NCBI GenBank assembly: GCA_903864485.1
Contig: CAIPGD010000472.1
Span: 1-12,417 of the forward strand
Length of the DNA: 12,417 bases
From: an uncultured bacterium
GTDB lineage: Bacteria; Pseudomonadota; Gammaproteobacteria; Burkholderiales; Burkholderiaceae_E
Reading direction: 5' to 3'
In this document: positions 1 to 7,344 of the stretch, in pieces
Numbering within the stretch: position 1 is the first letter of the stretch
How the letters are laid out: each line of letters begins with the position of its first letter
Notes under the pieces: generated by a model
Database searches by the model: none
Told to the model about the DNA's origin: nothing
What the model saw: the letters and a program-made list of their open reading frames with translations, nothing else
Position numbers and translations under genes: made by a program

Positions 1-2
1 AC

Positions 3-815
3 ATGGAAATAGCGGTGGCAGCCGGGATTAAAAGGGTCAGGGCAATCGTCGCCGATGACGAGCGCTTGCTGCGCGATCAGCTCGTCGCCGCCTTGCGCGA
101 GGTCTGGCCCGAACTCGAGCTGGTGGCACAAGCCCGAAATGGCCAGGAGGCGGTCGAACTGGTAGCCCAGTTCAAACCCGATGTGGTCTTTCTCGATATC
201 CGCATGCCCGGTTTAACGGGTATCGAAGCGGCTGCCCAGATCATTCAGATGGACTTCGGCGCAGACCGCTGTCCACCCGAAATCGTGTTCGTGACGGCCT
301 TTGATCAGTACGCAGTTCAGGCATTCGAGCGGGGGGCGATCGACTATGTCCTGAAGCCCGCTCAACCCGAGCGGCTGCGCTTGACGGTGGCCAGGCTCCA
401 GCAACGCTTGGGCCAAGACACACAAGCGATTCGACCCCACCTGCAAGCCTTACTGTTTCAACTCCGTCACCAAAGCGCATCGCCAGAAAAGACCTTGCGC
501 TGGATTCAGACCGGAGTTGGCTCGACGATCCAAATGATTCCGATCGACGAGGTGCTATTCTTTGTGAGTGATGAAAAGTACACCCGAGTTCAGTCCGCCG
601 GCACGACTGGCCTGATTCGAACATCGATTCGAGAATTGCTCGAGACGCTTGACCCAGAGCGGTTCTGGCAGATTCATCGCAGCACTATCGTGAACGTACA
701 TGCTATCGCCAGCGTTGATCGGGATGACCGCGGCAGACAGTTGGTACGGCTGCGCGACTGGCCTGAAACGCTCGAAATCAGTCGGACCTTCAGCGGTCTC
801 TTCAAGGCGATGTGA
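3..815 (+). CDS. LytTR-family response regulator (LytR/AlgR type)
   Basis: A two-component response regulator that should bind DNA when phosphorylated by a cognate histidine kinase. The receiver domain spans about residues 11-130: acidic pair D18/D19, phospho-acceptor D65 in the motif FLDIRMPG, T98 and K118 (YVLKP) at the switch positions. A linker of about 35 residues follows, then a C-terminal LytTR DNA-binding domain (about 165-270) with the typical FWQIHRSTIVNV stretch. At 270 aa it is slightly longer than AlgR-type proteins (about 240-250). The ATG lies two bases from the window edge, and 17 residues precede the DDE motif, more than usual, so the true start could be the GTG at 15 or lie elsewhere. 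A partner kinase is probably just upstream, outside the window. It converges on the minus-strand gene ending at 864. The family call is firm; target genes are unknown. Confidence 0.9.
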   Translation: MEIAVAAGIKRVRAIVADDERLLRDQLVAALREVWPELELVAQARNGQEAVELVAQFKPDVVFLDIRMPGLTGIEAAAQIIQMDFGADRCPPEIVFVTAFDQYAVQAFERGAIDYVLKPAQPERLRLTVARLQQRLGQDTQAIRPHLQALLFQLRHQSASPEKTLRWIQTGVGSTIQMIPIDEVLFFVSDEKYTRVQSAGTTGLIRTSIRELLETLDPERFWQIHRSTIVNVHAIASVDRDDRGRQLVRLRDWPETLEISRTFSGLFKAM

Positions 816-852
816 GACGAATTGAGACGAATTGAGGCAAGTTGAGGCGATT
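813..852. repeat. 10-bp imperfect tandem repeat, four copies, at the stop codon of the response regulator
   Basis: Four consecutive 10-mers start at the stop codon: TGAGACGAAT, TGAGACGAAT, TGAGGCAAGT, TGAGGCGATT. Copies 1 and 2 are identical; 3 and 4 are diverged. Every copy begins with TGA, so the stop is effectively repeated. The tract fills most of the 48-bp gap between two convergent genes. It has no inverted symmetry and no T-run, so it does not look like an intrinsic terminator. Confidence 0.8.
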
Positions 853-863
853 CGGGGTGGCCT

Positions 864-2024
864 CTACCAGCCGTAAAAACGGGGCCAACTTTGCACGGCT
901 CCATCGGTCTCGAGTACCTCGTACTGCGGAAACTGAGCACCGGTCGCACAGGCGTGGTTGGGCAGAATCCGGAGTTGGGTGCCAACCGGAAATCGCTCGA
1001 CGATGGCGTGGTCGGGCTCAATCGAGTGCGCCACGATCCCGTGCTCCTGATTGGCCGAACTCATGACATACGCATCGAGGGGCTGACCGAGCGCATCGCA
1101 CACGAGGCCATAGCCATAGTCGCGGCCTTGGGCCTGCGTGCCCCGATCGCGGCTCATCGCCATCCAACCCGCGTCCACGAGTGCCCAGCCCTTTTCACGC
1201 TGATGTCCGATCACGGTGGTCAAAACGCTGAGCGCGATATCGGTGGGGGCGCAGACGCCGACATTGGCCATCACCAGATCAAAAAAGACGTAAACGCCGG
1301 CACGCACCTCGGTAACACCGTCGAGTTGTCGGGCCGAGAGCGCGGTGGGAGTGGACCCAACGCTAACCACAGGACAAGGCAAACCAGCGGCGCGTAGCCT
1401 CTGTGCAGCCCGAACGCACCCCGCTCGCTCCTGCTCGGCCATCGCCTGCAGCGCTTCGGGCGTGCTCAAGGCGTAGCTCGATCCCGCGTGGGTCATGACC
1501 CCGCCGAGTCGAGCGCCACCCTGCGCGGAACCCCCCGGATTTGCGTCCTCTCCCACGAGCGCCCGAGCCACCTCGAGCAATGCAGCACCCTCGGGCGCCA
1601 GACCGGATCGATGCTGATCGGTATCAATTTCGAGCCACACCTCAAAGGCCTGGTGGCGGGTCCTGCCAAATTCAGTAATGGCCTGCGCAGACTCCACGTT
1701 ATCCACGATCAGTTTTAGCGCGCATCCGCGCTCCAGCAGCGCGGCTGCTTGAGGGAGCTTTGCCGGCACCATGCCCACCGCGTACAGGATGTCGACGATG
1801 CCTTCGGCAAAAAACTGCTCCGCCTCTTTGAGGGTCGACACGGTGATGCCACAAGCACCCGCCGCGATCTGCTCGCGCACGATCGGTACGCATTTGGTGG
1901 TTTTCACATGAGGCCGAAAGCGCACACCGAGCCCGTCCATACGGGCTTGCATACGGGCAATGTTATGGCTCATCTGCGCATGATCAATCAACGCAGCCGG
2001 GGTATGGATCAGATCGAAGCCCAC
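864..2024 (-). CDS. PLP- and metal-dependent D-serine dehydratase / D-threonine aldolase-like enzyme
   Basis: A fold-type III PLP enzyme (alanine-racemase-like N-terminal barrel plus C-terminal D-Ser dehydratase-like domain), 386 aa, a full-length size. The PLP lysine is most likely K41 in RPHVKTTK. Near the C-terminus, PNHAC gives the metal pair H357/C359. His-x-Cys is what is known from D-serine dehydratase and from the Delftia D-threo-3-hydroxyaspartate dehydratase, whereas D-threonine aldolase uses His-x-Asp. The sequence therefore leans to a dehydratase releasing ammonia and a 2-oxo acid (pyruvate or oxaloacetate); the exact substrate is inferred, not shown. It starts with GTG at 2024, placing the LIHTPAALID stretch at the normal N-terminus; the start lies inside the 3' end of the DUF885 gene (16-nt overlap), suggesting translational coupling. 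Last gene of a probable three-gene operon. Cytoplasmic; no signal peptide. Confidence 0.85.
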   Translation of the reverse strand: MGFDLIHTPAALIDHAQMSHNIARMQARMDGLGVRFRPHVKTTKCVPIVREQIAAGACGITVSTLKEAEQFFAEGIVDILYAVGMVPAKLPQAAALLERGCALKLIVDNVESAQAITEFGRTRHQAFEVWLEIDTDQHRSGLAPEGAALLEVARALVGEDANPGGSAQGGARLGGVMTHAGSSYALSTPEALQAMAEQERAGCVRAAQRLRAAGLPCPVVSVGSTPTALSARQLDGVTEVRAGVYVFFDLVMANVGVCAPTDIALSVLTTVIGHQREKGWALVDAGWMAMSRDRGTQAQGRDYGYGLVCDALGQPLDAYVMSSANQEHGIVAHSIEPDHAIVERFPVGTQLRILPNHACATGAQFPQYEVLETDGAVQSWPRFYGW

Positions 2025-3823
2025 TCGCGGACCACCTGTTCGAGAATTTCCAGAGGCACCGCACCTTGCGAAAGAACGACGCGATGAAAGTCCTTCAAAT
2101 CAAAACGATCGCCGAGCTTCGATTGGGCGTACGCGCGCAGTTCGAGAATCTTCATCATCCCGACCTTATAGGCCAGCGCCTGCCCGGGCATCACCAAATA
2201 GCGCTCGATTTCGACCGTGACTTCGTTTGCGGCCATCCCGGTTTGCTCGACCATGTAATCGATTGCCTGCTCTCGACTCCAGCGCTTGGCGTGCATGCCG
2301 GTATCCACCACCAAGCGCACGGCGCGGAACATTTCGGCTTGCAATCGCCCGAGGTCGTTCAGTGGTTCCTTTTGGAGTCCCATCTCCCGGGCCAATCGCT
2401 CGGCATAGAGCGCCCACCCTTCAACGTAGGCCGTGAAGCCGCTTGCGCGCCGGAAAAATGGCAGGTCCTCCATCTTCATCTGCAAGGCGATCTGAAAATG
2501 GTGGCCCGGAATCGCCTCGTGATACGCGAGGGTTCGCATCGTGAATTTCGGCGTTCCCTCCACTTTGTATAAATTCGCGAAAAACACCCCCGGCCGATCG
2601 CCATCCAGTGAAGGCGGCTGGTAATAACCGCCCGGCGCCGTTTTTTCGGAAAAAGCCGGGACCTGACGCACCGTGACCCCGAGCTTGGGCCGTAGATCAA
2701 ACACCTGCTGGGACACCGCATCCGCCTCATCGATGATGGCCTGATAGTCCTTCAGGATCGTCTCTCGGCCCGCCTGGGTATCGGGATAGAGCTGATCCGA
2801 GCGTCGCGCCAGGGTATTGATCTTGGCAGCACGGGTGCCCCCCGGAATCTGCTGCTGCGCCAGGATGGCGTCCATTTCAAGCCCGATGCGCTCGACCTCA
2901 CGCAAACCCTCTTGATGCAGGGCGTCTGCGGTGGCTCGGGTCGTTGTGTGGTGCGCAATCAAATACTCGTAATACGCTTTGCCCTCAGGCAGGCTCCACG
3001 CACCATCGTTGTTCAAGGGCTTGCGCTCGAGTGCCTCGAGGTGCTGCAACAATCGCTGGTAGGGCGGGTAGACATCGCGTTCGATCACCGCCACCGCATC
3101 GGCCATCAGGGCTTGTTGGGTCTGCGCGCTGATTTTCCCGGCCGGCAATGCCGCCAGTTTGCTCTCGAGCGCTTTGGCTAACGGGTGTTGCGCGGGCGCG
3201 GGGGCAATAAAATCCCGAATCTGCACGATCGTCTTTTCAACGGCGAATTTCGGTGGCAACAAGCCTTTGCCTTCGCGAACGTTAAGCCCTTCCATGACTT
3301 GATCAAACGCGCGCGGAAAGCCCCGCATACGGGCGATGTAATCCCGCGCCCCGGTCTCATTGGCCACGGCATGGATGTTGATCAGAAAGTCTGGGAGCTG
3401 TGACTGGATCCCGAAAAGCTGATTCACCGGATAGCTGTACCAACGCCAGCGCTCGTCCTCGGCTTGTTGCCTAAACTGGAAGTCAGCAATCCGCCAAGAG
3501 GTCCGATCCTGCCCGGTCAGATCATCGTGGGCATAGCGTTTGAAAATCACCGCATTCTTGCGCGCAATCTCGAACTGCCGATCCTCCTGCGCGATCGAAA
3601 AATCATCGAGCCGATCCGAGTACCAGGCCAGGCCCGTGGTGTCGAGTAACTGCAGGCTCGACAACGTCATCGGTGATTCGAGCAACTGCTGCACAAAAAC
3701 CCGGTCGTAAAACCACGAAAGCTTGAGTGGCTCAAACCACCAGGTGTGGGCTAACAACAGGGCTGCCGAGATCGGCAGCGCGAGCAGCGCGGTCATCACA
3801 ATCTTCCGAATCGGTCGGGCCAA
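2009..3823 (-). CDS. DUF885-family putative metallopeptidase, membrane-anchored or exported
   Basis: DUF885 protein of about 600 aa. The hallmark is a zinc-site-like HEAIPGHH at residues 435-442 (numbered from the TTG), followed by EGWALYAE at 468-475, whose glutamate could be a third ligand as in gluzincin peptidases. Biochemical function is poorly established; peptidase activity is inference. The N-terminus has basic residues (RPIRK) and a hydrophobic stretch (about 10-26), a signal anchor or signal peptide, so the body should lie in the periplasm. Start choice is uncertain. TTG at 3823 keeps the basic n-region but has only a weak GGA upstream. ATG at 3796 has GGAAG at a 6-nt spacing but leaves no positive n-region. 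It begins 28 nt after the Bug gene and overlaps the PLP enzyme gene by 16 nt, so the three are probably co-transcribed. Confidence 0.8.
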   Translation of the reverse strand: MARPIRKIVMTALLALPISAALLLAHTWWFEPLKLSWFYDRVFVQQLLESPMTLSSLQLLDTTGLAWYSDRLDDFSIAQEDRQFEIARKNAVIFKRYAHDDLTGQDRTSWRIADFQFRQQAEDERWRWYSYPVNQLFGIQSQLPDFLINIHAVANETGARDYIARMRGFPRAFDQVMEGLNVREGKGLLPPKFAVEKTIVQIRDFIAPAPAQHPLAKALESKLAALPAGKISAQTQQALMADAVAVIERDVYPPYQRLLQHLEALERKPLNNDGAWSLPEGKAYYEYLIAHHTTTRATADALHQEGLREVERIGLEMDAILAQQQIPGGTRAAKINTLARRSDQLYPDTQAGRETILKDYQAIIDEADAVSQQVFDLRPKLGVTVRQVPAFSEKTAPGGYYQPPSLDGDRPGVFFANLYKVEGTPKFTMRTLAYHEAIPGHHFQIALQMKMEDLPFFRRASGFTAYVEGWALYAERLAREMGLQKEPLNDLGRLQAEMFRAVRLVVDTGMHAKRWSREQAIDYMVEQTGMAANEVTVEIERYLVMPGQALAYKVGMMKILELRAYAQSKLGDRFDLKDFHRVVLSQGAVPLEILEQVVREWASI

Positions 3824-3847
3824 GTGGTTAAGTCCGTGGTTAACCGC
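3824..3847. repeat. 12-bp-period imperfect duplication in the short gap between the Bug and DUF885 genes
   Basis: GTGGTTAAGTCC at 3824-3835 is followed directly by GTGGTTAACCGC at 3836-3847, so the 8-mer GTGGTTAA recurs with a 12-bp period. It fills most of the 28-bp gap between the stop of the upstream Bug gene and the possible TTG start of the DUF885 gene. Short enough to be chance on its own; listed because similar duplications recur at other gene edges in this window. Confidence 0.5.
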
Positions 3848-3851
3848 CCGA

Positions 3852-4877
3852 TCAGTCCAGTGCGAGCTTTTGGCGCGCCACGACGTCCTGATACACCATC
3901 AATTCGGCCTTGATCTGCGCCGCAAATTCTTCAGGCTTATTGGCAATGACGATCGAGCCCGTATCCTCGATCCGTTTACGGATCGCAGGATCCTGAACCG
4001 TCTTGAGGACTGCGCCGTGGACCTTTTCAACCACCTCGGCGGGCAGACCCTTGGGGCCATAGATGCCGTAGTACGCCATCCGGTTCACCGGCTCCAGACC
4101 AATTTCTTTAAAAGTCGGTACGTTGGGCAACACCGGAAGTCGGTTGGGCGCTGCGACGACGATCGGAATCAAGCGGCCATCCTTGATAAAGGGCAAGGCC
4201 GAGGGCAGGTTGTCGAAAATGACTGGGACCTGACCGGCTACCGTGTCATTGAGCGCGGGCCCGGCACCTCGGTAGGGAATGTGCAATACGAAGGTTCCCG
4301 AAAGGCTCTTGAAGAGCTCCATCTGCAAGTGTCCGATGCCCCCAGTGCCCGAGCTAGCATAGCTGTATCGCCCCGGCGCCTTTTTGAGCGCTGCGACGAA
4401 TTCTGCGTAATTGCGCGCAGGAAAGCTCGGATGCACCGCGATGACATTGGGCGTAGCCGCAATGTTGATAATCGGGGTGAAATCCGTCAGGACGTTGTAC
4501 GGAATCTTTGGATTGATCGCTGGATTGGCCGCCGTGGTCGAGACCGTCGCCACCCCCAGCGAATAGCCATCTGGCGTCGTTTTGGCGGTCTCATTCGCGC
4601 CCACCACGCCGCCGCCGCCAGCCTTGTTCTCGACAATCATCGGTTGCCCCAGATGCGGCGAGATACCCTGCGAAACCACCCGGGCAATGATGTCAGTGGT
4701 CCCACCCGGTGCAAAAGGTACGACCAGTTTCACCGGCCGGCTCGGATAGGATTGCGCCCCGGCAATGCCCGAAAAACACGCAAGGAGGCTCAGGGCCAAT
4801 CCCGTCACAAATCGGGCGGGGGCTGACGGCAAGCCGGACGAGGTCAGGCCAAACGTTGGGTTTGATTTTGCAATCAT
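3852..4877 (-). CDS. Bug-family (TctC-like) tripartite tricarboxylate transporter substrate-binding protein
   Basis: A periplasmic binding protein of 341 aa, standard size with a rather long signal peptide. The h-region FVTGLALSLLACFSGIAG precedes a likely signal-peptidase I site AGA/QS at about residue 41. LLAC resembles a lipobox, but the downstream AxA site followed by SYPSRPVKLVVPFAPGG, the canonical mature Bug N-terminus, makes a soluble protein more likely. Other family signatures are TDIIAR, the ENKAGGGGVVGAN loop, HIPYRGAGPALND and YGIYGPKGLPAEVVEK. Such proteins bind carboxylates, amino acids or aromatic acids and feed TctAB-type carriers or act as sensors; this ligand is unknown. 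The ATG at 4877 has GGAG about 10 nt upstream. First gene of the likely minus-strand operon with the DUF885 and PLP-enzyme genes; divergent from a second Bug gene. No carrier genes are in the window. Confidence 0.92.
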   Translation of the reverse strand: MIAKSNPTFGLTSSGLPSAPARFVTGLALSLLACFSGIAGAQSYPSRPVKLVVPFAPGGTTDIIARVVSQGISPHLGQPMIVENKAGGGGVVGANETAKTTPDGYSLGVATVSTTAANPAINPKIPYNVLTDFTPIINIAATPNVIAVHPSFPARNYAEFVAALKKAPGRYSYASSGTGGIGHLQMELFKSLSGTFVLHIPYRGAGPALNDTVAGQVPVIFDNLPSALPFIKDGRLIPIVVAAPNRLPVLPNVPTFKEIGLEPVNRMAYYGIYGPKGLPAEVVEKVHGAVLKTVQDPAIRKRIEDTGSIVIANKPEEFAAQIKAELMVYQDVVARQKLALD

Positions 4878-5139
4878 GGGTCGTGCGCTCCAGATCCCCG
4901 CGACTCCGGGGCGTTTTCAAGATCAGCGTTAAATTGACTCGTCACTGTACAACCAAGCTCTCGTCCAGCGATTCAAGGCGCCCCGCCAACCCTATTCGGG
5001 TTTTCCTTGACTCGACCATTCATGGACCATCGCGGTTTGGTGGTGTGCGAAGATACAACAACGTCTTCAATGTCATTGTTTTGCCATCTCACCGACAGCG
5101 ACCCGATTGGTTTCTCGATATTTCATCCTGGAGTAGCCC
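4878..5139. promoter_or_regulatory. Divergent intergenic region between two Bug genes
   Basis: This 262-bp spacer must carry promoters for both directions. I see no convincing paired -35/-10 on either strand. Notable elements: the 8-mer TTGACTCG occurs twice in the same orientation, at 4934-4941 and 5007-5014, 73 bp apart (about seven helical turns); an inverted repeat GAAGA-N10-TCTTC lies at 5049-5068; and CCCCG-N6-CGGGG near 4897-4912 could fold in the 5' leader of the minus-strand gene. These could be regulator sites, but none matches an operator I recognise. The short open frames crossing this region lack coding signs. Confidence 0.45.
5130..5133 (+). promoter_or_regulatory. Shine-Dalgarno site deciding the GTG start at 5140
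   Basis: GGAG lies 6 nt before the GTG at 5140. It supports this non-ATG start for the second Bug protein, which in turn gives a complete signal peptide. Confidence 0.75.
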
Positions 5140-6144
5140 GTGATTTTTCGCCACTTAGCGCTGTCCTGCACGCTAGCCGTTTCTGCGCTGACCGCCTCGC
5201 TCGCTTCAAACGCCTCGGCCTCGGACTATCCCAATAAAGACCGGCCGATCATTTTCGTCGTGCCCTTCGCAGCGGGTGGGCCGACCGACCGCGTGGCCCG
5301 AGATCTGGCCGAAGCGATGCGCAAAACCCTCGGCGCGCCGATTGCTGTCGAAAACGCTGCGGGCGGTCCAGGCGGATTGATCGGGGCCAACAAGGTCGCT
5401 CGGGCCAACCCGGACGGCCACACCTTGCTTGTCCATCACATCGCGATGAGCATTTTCCCGTCGCTGGTCAAGAACCTGCCCTTCAAAGTCGAGAGCGACT
5501 TTGAATACCTCGGGATGATCAACGAAGTACCGATGACTCTCGTTGGCAAACCGGAATTGCCGGCGAACAACTACAAAGAGTTGGTCGCCTGGGCCAATGC
5601 CAACAAGGGCAAGATCAATCTGGCCAACGCTGGACTTGCATCAGCTTCACATTTGTGCGGCATGTTGTGGCAGCAGGCGATTCAGGTCGACATGACGACC
5701 GTGCCCTACAAAGGCACAGCACCCGCCATGACCGACCTTATTGGCAATCAGGTCGATCTGATGTGTGACCAAACCACGAGCACCTCCGCGCAGATCGAGG
5801 GCAAACGGATCAAAGTCTTCGGCGTGACCACCAGCAAGCGCCTCGAAACCCCGGTCCTCAAGGGCGTACCCACGCTCGAAGAGTCTGGCCAGAAGGGCTT
5901 TCAGGTCGCAATCTGGCACGGCCTCTATGGTCCCAAAGGCTTGCCAGCCGACGTTCAGGCGAAGATTAATGCGGCGCTGGTCGCGGCCCTCAAGGACCCA
6001 GACTTTCTGAAAAAACAAGAAGGCCTGGGCGCCATTGTGGTGAACGACCGGCGCGTGGAGCAAGGCGAGCACAAGAAATACGTCGCCAGCGAAATCGCCA
6101 AATGGAGTCCCGTGATCAAATCAGCCGGCGTTTACGCCGACTGA
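5140..6144 (+). CDS. Bug-family (TctC-like) substrate-binding protein, second copy
   Basis: A 334-aa periplasmic binding protein. The signal peptide has a short basic n-region (FRH), a hydrophobic stretch and a likely cleavage site ASA/SD after residue 27. The mature part carries the family signatures FVVPFAAGGPTDRVAR, VENAAGGPGG, TVPYKGTAPAMTDLIGNQVD and HGLYGPKGLPADVQAKI. Two cysteines, in SHLCGM and LMCDQT, are placed so that they could form a disulfide in the mature protein; this is inference. It differs enough from the neighbouring divergent Bug protein (for example a CDQTT segment where the other has FDNLP) that it is an old paralogue rather than a recent duplicate, probably with a different ligand. 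It starts with GTG and has a good ribosome binding site. It stands alone on its strand and converges on metK with a 33-bp gap. Ligand unknown. Confidence 0.92.
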   Translation: MIFRHLALSCTLAVSALTASLASNASASDYPNKDRPIIFVVPFAAGGPTDRVARDLAEAMRKTLGAPIAVENAAGGPGGLIGANKVARANPDGHTLLVHHIAMSIFPSLVKNLPFKVESDFEYLGMINEVPMTLVGKPELPANNYKELVAWANANKGKINLANAGLASASHLCGMLWQQAIQVDMTTVPYKGTAPAMTDLIGNQVDLMCDQTTSTSAQIEGKRIKVFGVTTSKRLETPVLKGVPTLEESGQKGFQVAIWHGLYGPKGLPADVQAKINAALVAALKDPDFLKKQEGLGAIVVNDRRVEQGEHKKYVASEIAKWSPVIKSAGVYAD

Positions 6145-6177
6145 TCAGACGATCAACCGGCGGCCTTTGAACCGAAC

Positions 6178-7344
6178 TTAAATCCCGGCAGCCGCGCGCA
6201 ATGCGGCGGCTTTGTCGGTGCGCTCCCAGGTGAATTCGGGCTCCTCACGGCCGAAGTGACCATAGGCGGCCGTCTTGGCATAGATCGGGCGCAGCAGATC
6301 GAGCATGCGCACGATCCCCTTCGGGCGCAGGTCAAAATGCTCCTGTACCAGCTTGGAAAGTTGGTCGTCTGGGATCCGACCCGTGCCGAAGGTCGTCACC
6401 ATCACGGAGGTCGGGCGGGCAACCCCGATCGCGTAGCTGACTTGAACCTGGCACCGGGCGGCAAGACCGGCAGCCACCACATTCTTGGCGACATAACGAC
6501 CCGCATAAGCGGCTGAACGGTCCACTTTGCTCGGATCCTTGCCCGAGAAGGCGCCACCGCCGTGTGGCGACGAACCGCCGTAGGTGTCAACAATAATTTT
6601 GCGCCCGGTCAGCCCGCAATCGCCATGCGGACCGCCGATCACAAACCGCCCAGTCGGATTAACCAGATAACGGATCTCGCCCTTGACCAAGTCGCGCGGC
6701 AAGACGGGCTTGATCACTTCCTCGATCACCGCTTCGCGCAGGGTCTCGAGCGCGATATCGGGCGCGTGCTGGGTCGACAGGACGATGGTGTCGATCGCAA
6801 CCGGCCGCCCATCCACGTAGCGCAAAGTGACCTGGCTCTTGGCATCGGGACGCAACCAGGGCAGACGGCCATCGCGGCGCAGATCGGCCTGACGCTCCAC
6901 CAGCCGGTGGGCGAGGTGGATCGGCGCGGGCATCAGTTCGGGGGTTTCATCACAGGCGTAGCCGAACATCAGGCCCTGATCACCAGCACCCTGATCGAGA
7001 TCGTCGTCATGCGCCTTGTCGACCCCACGTGCGATGTCGGGACTCTGCTTGTCGTATGCAACCAACACCGCACAACCGCGATAGTCGATTCCGTACTCCG
7101 TATTGTCGTACCCAATGCGGCGGATCGTGTCCCGCGCCACATCGATGTAGTCAATTTGAGCGTGCGTCGTGATTTCACCCGCCAAGACAACCAAGCCGGT
7201 ATTGCACAAGGTCTCGGCGGCTACGCGGGCAAACGGATCCTGGGCCAGAATCGCATCCAGAACCGCATCGGAGATCTGGTCGGCGACCTTGTCAGGGTGC
7301 CCCTCGGAGACGGATTCCGAGGTAAAAAGATAGTCATTGCTCAT
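6178..7344 (-). CDS. metK: S-adenosylmethionine synthase (methionine adenosyltransferase)
   Basis: Makes S-adenosylmethionine from ATP and L-methionine, releasing phosphate and pyrophosphate; a cytoplasmic oligomer using Mg and K ions. At 388 aa it has the normal full length. Signatures are intact: ESVSEGHPDKVADQISD with H16/D18 in the ATP site, GAGDQGLMFGYA (119-130), and the P-loop-like GGGAFSGKDPSKVDRS starting at G262 with K269, plus the GGPHGDCGLTGRKI substrate-site segment. The ATG at 7344 has AGGAAG 8 nt upstream (7353-7358). The leader contains a strong hairpin (7363-7398), so RNA-level control is possible. Divergent from the lipid A acyltransferase gene, the order seen in Burkholderia-type genomes. 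It also supplies the methyl donor for RlmI at the right edge. Confidence 0.98.
   Translation of the reverse strand: MSNDYLFTSESVSEGHPDKVADQISDAVLDAILAQDPFARVAAETLCNTGLVVLAGEITTHAQIDYIDVARDTIRRIGYDNTEYGIDYRGCAVLVAYDKQSPDIARGVDKAHDDDLDQGAGDQGLMFGYACDETPELMPAPIHLAHRLVERQADLRRDGRLPWLRPDAKSQVTLRYVDGRPVAIDTIVLSTQHAPDIALETLREAVIEEVIKPVLPRDLVKGEIRYLVNPTGRFVIGGPHGDCGLTGRKIIVDTYGGSSPHGGGAFSGKDPSKVDRSAAYAGRYVAKNVVAAGLAARCQVQVSYAIGVARPTSVMVTTFGTGRIPDDQLSKLVQEHFDLRPKGIVRMLDLLRPIYAKTAAYGHFGREEPEFTWERTDKAAALRAAAGI

Noticed and set aside
871..882. Hairpin CCGT-AAAA-ACGG at the end of the PLP-enzyme gene as a terminator
   Set aside because: Only a 4-bp stem; the A/T run is in the loop rather than after the stem, and it lies inside the coding sequence.
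3723..4826. Long open frame of 367 codons on the plus strand
   Set aside because: It lies antisense to the well-supported Bug gene and part of the DUF885 gene, its translation is Arg/His/Asp-rich with no recognisable domain, and it is a typical shadow of GC-rich coding sequence.
5007..5035. TTGACT as a sigma-70 -35 box for the second Bug gene
   Set aside because: At 16-18 nt spacing the -10 position reads ATCGCG to TCGCGG, far from TATAAT.
5007..5237. Small plus-strand frame across the divergent spacer into the second Bug gene
   Set aside because: It overlaps the Bug signal-peptide region in another frame and shows no ribosome binding site or conserved motif.
6126..6139. Hairpin CGGCG-TTTA-CGCCG near the end of the second Bug gene as a terminator
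   Set aside because: Only 5 bp, inside the coding sequence and without a downstream T-run.
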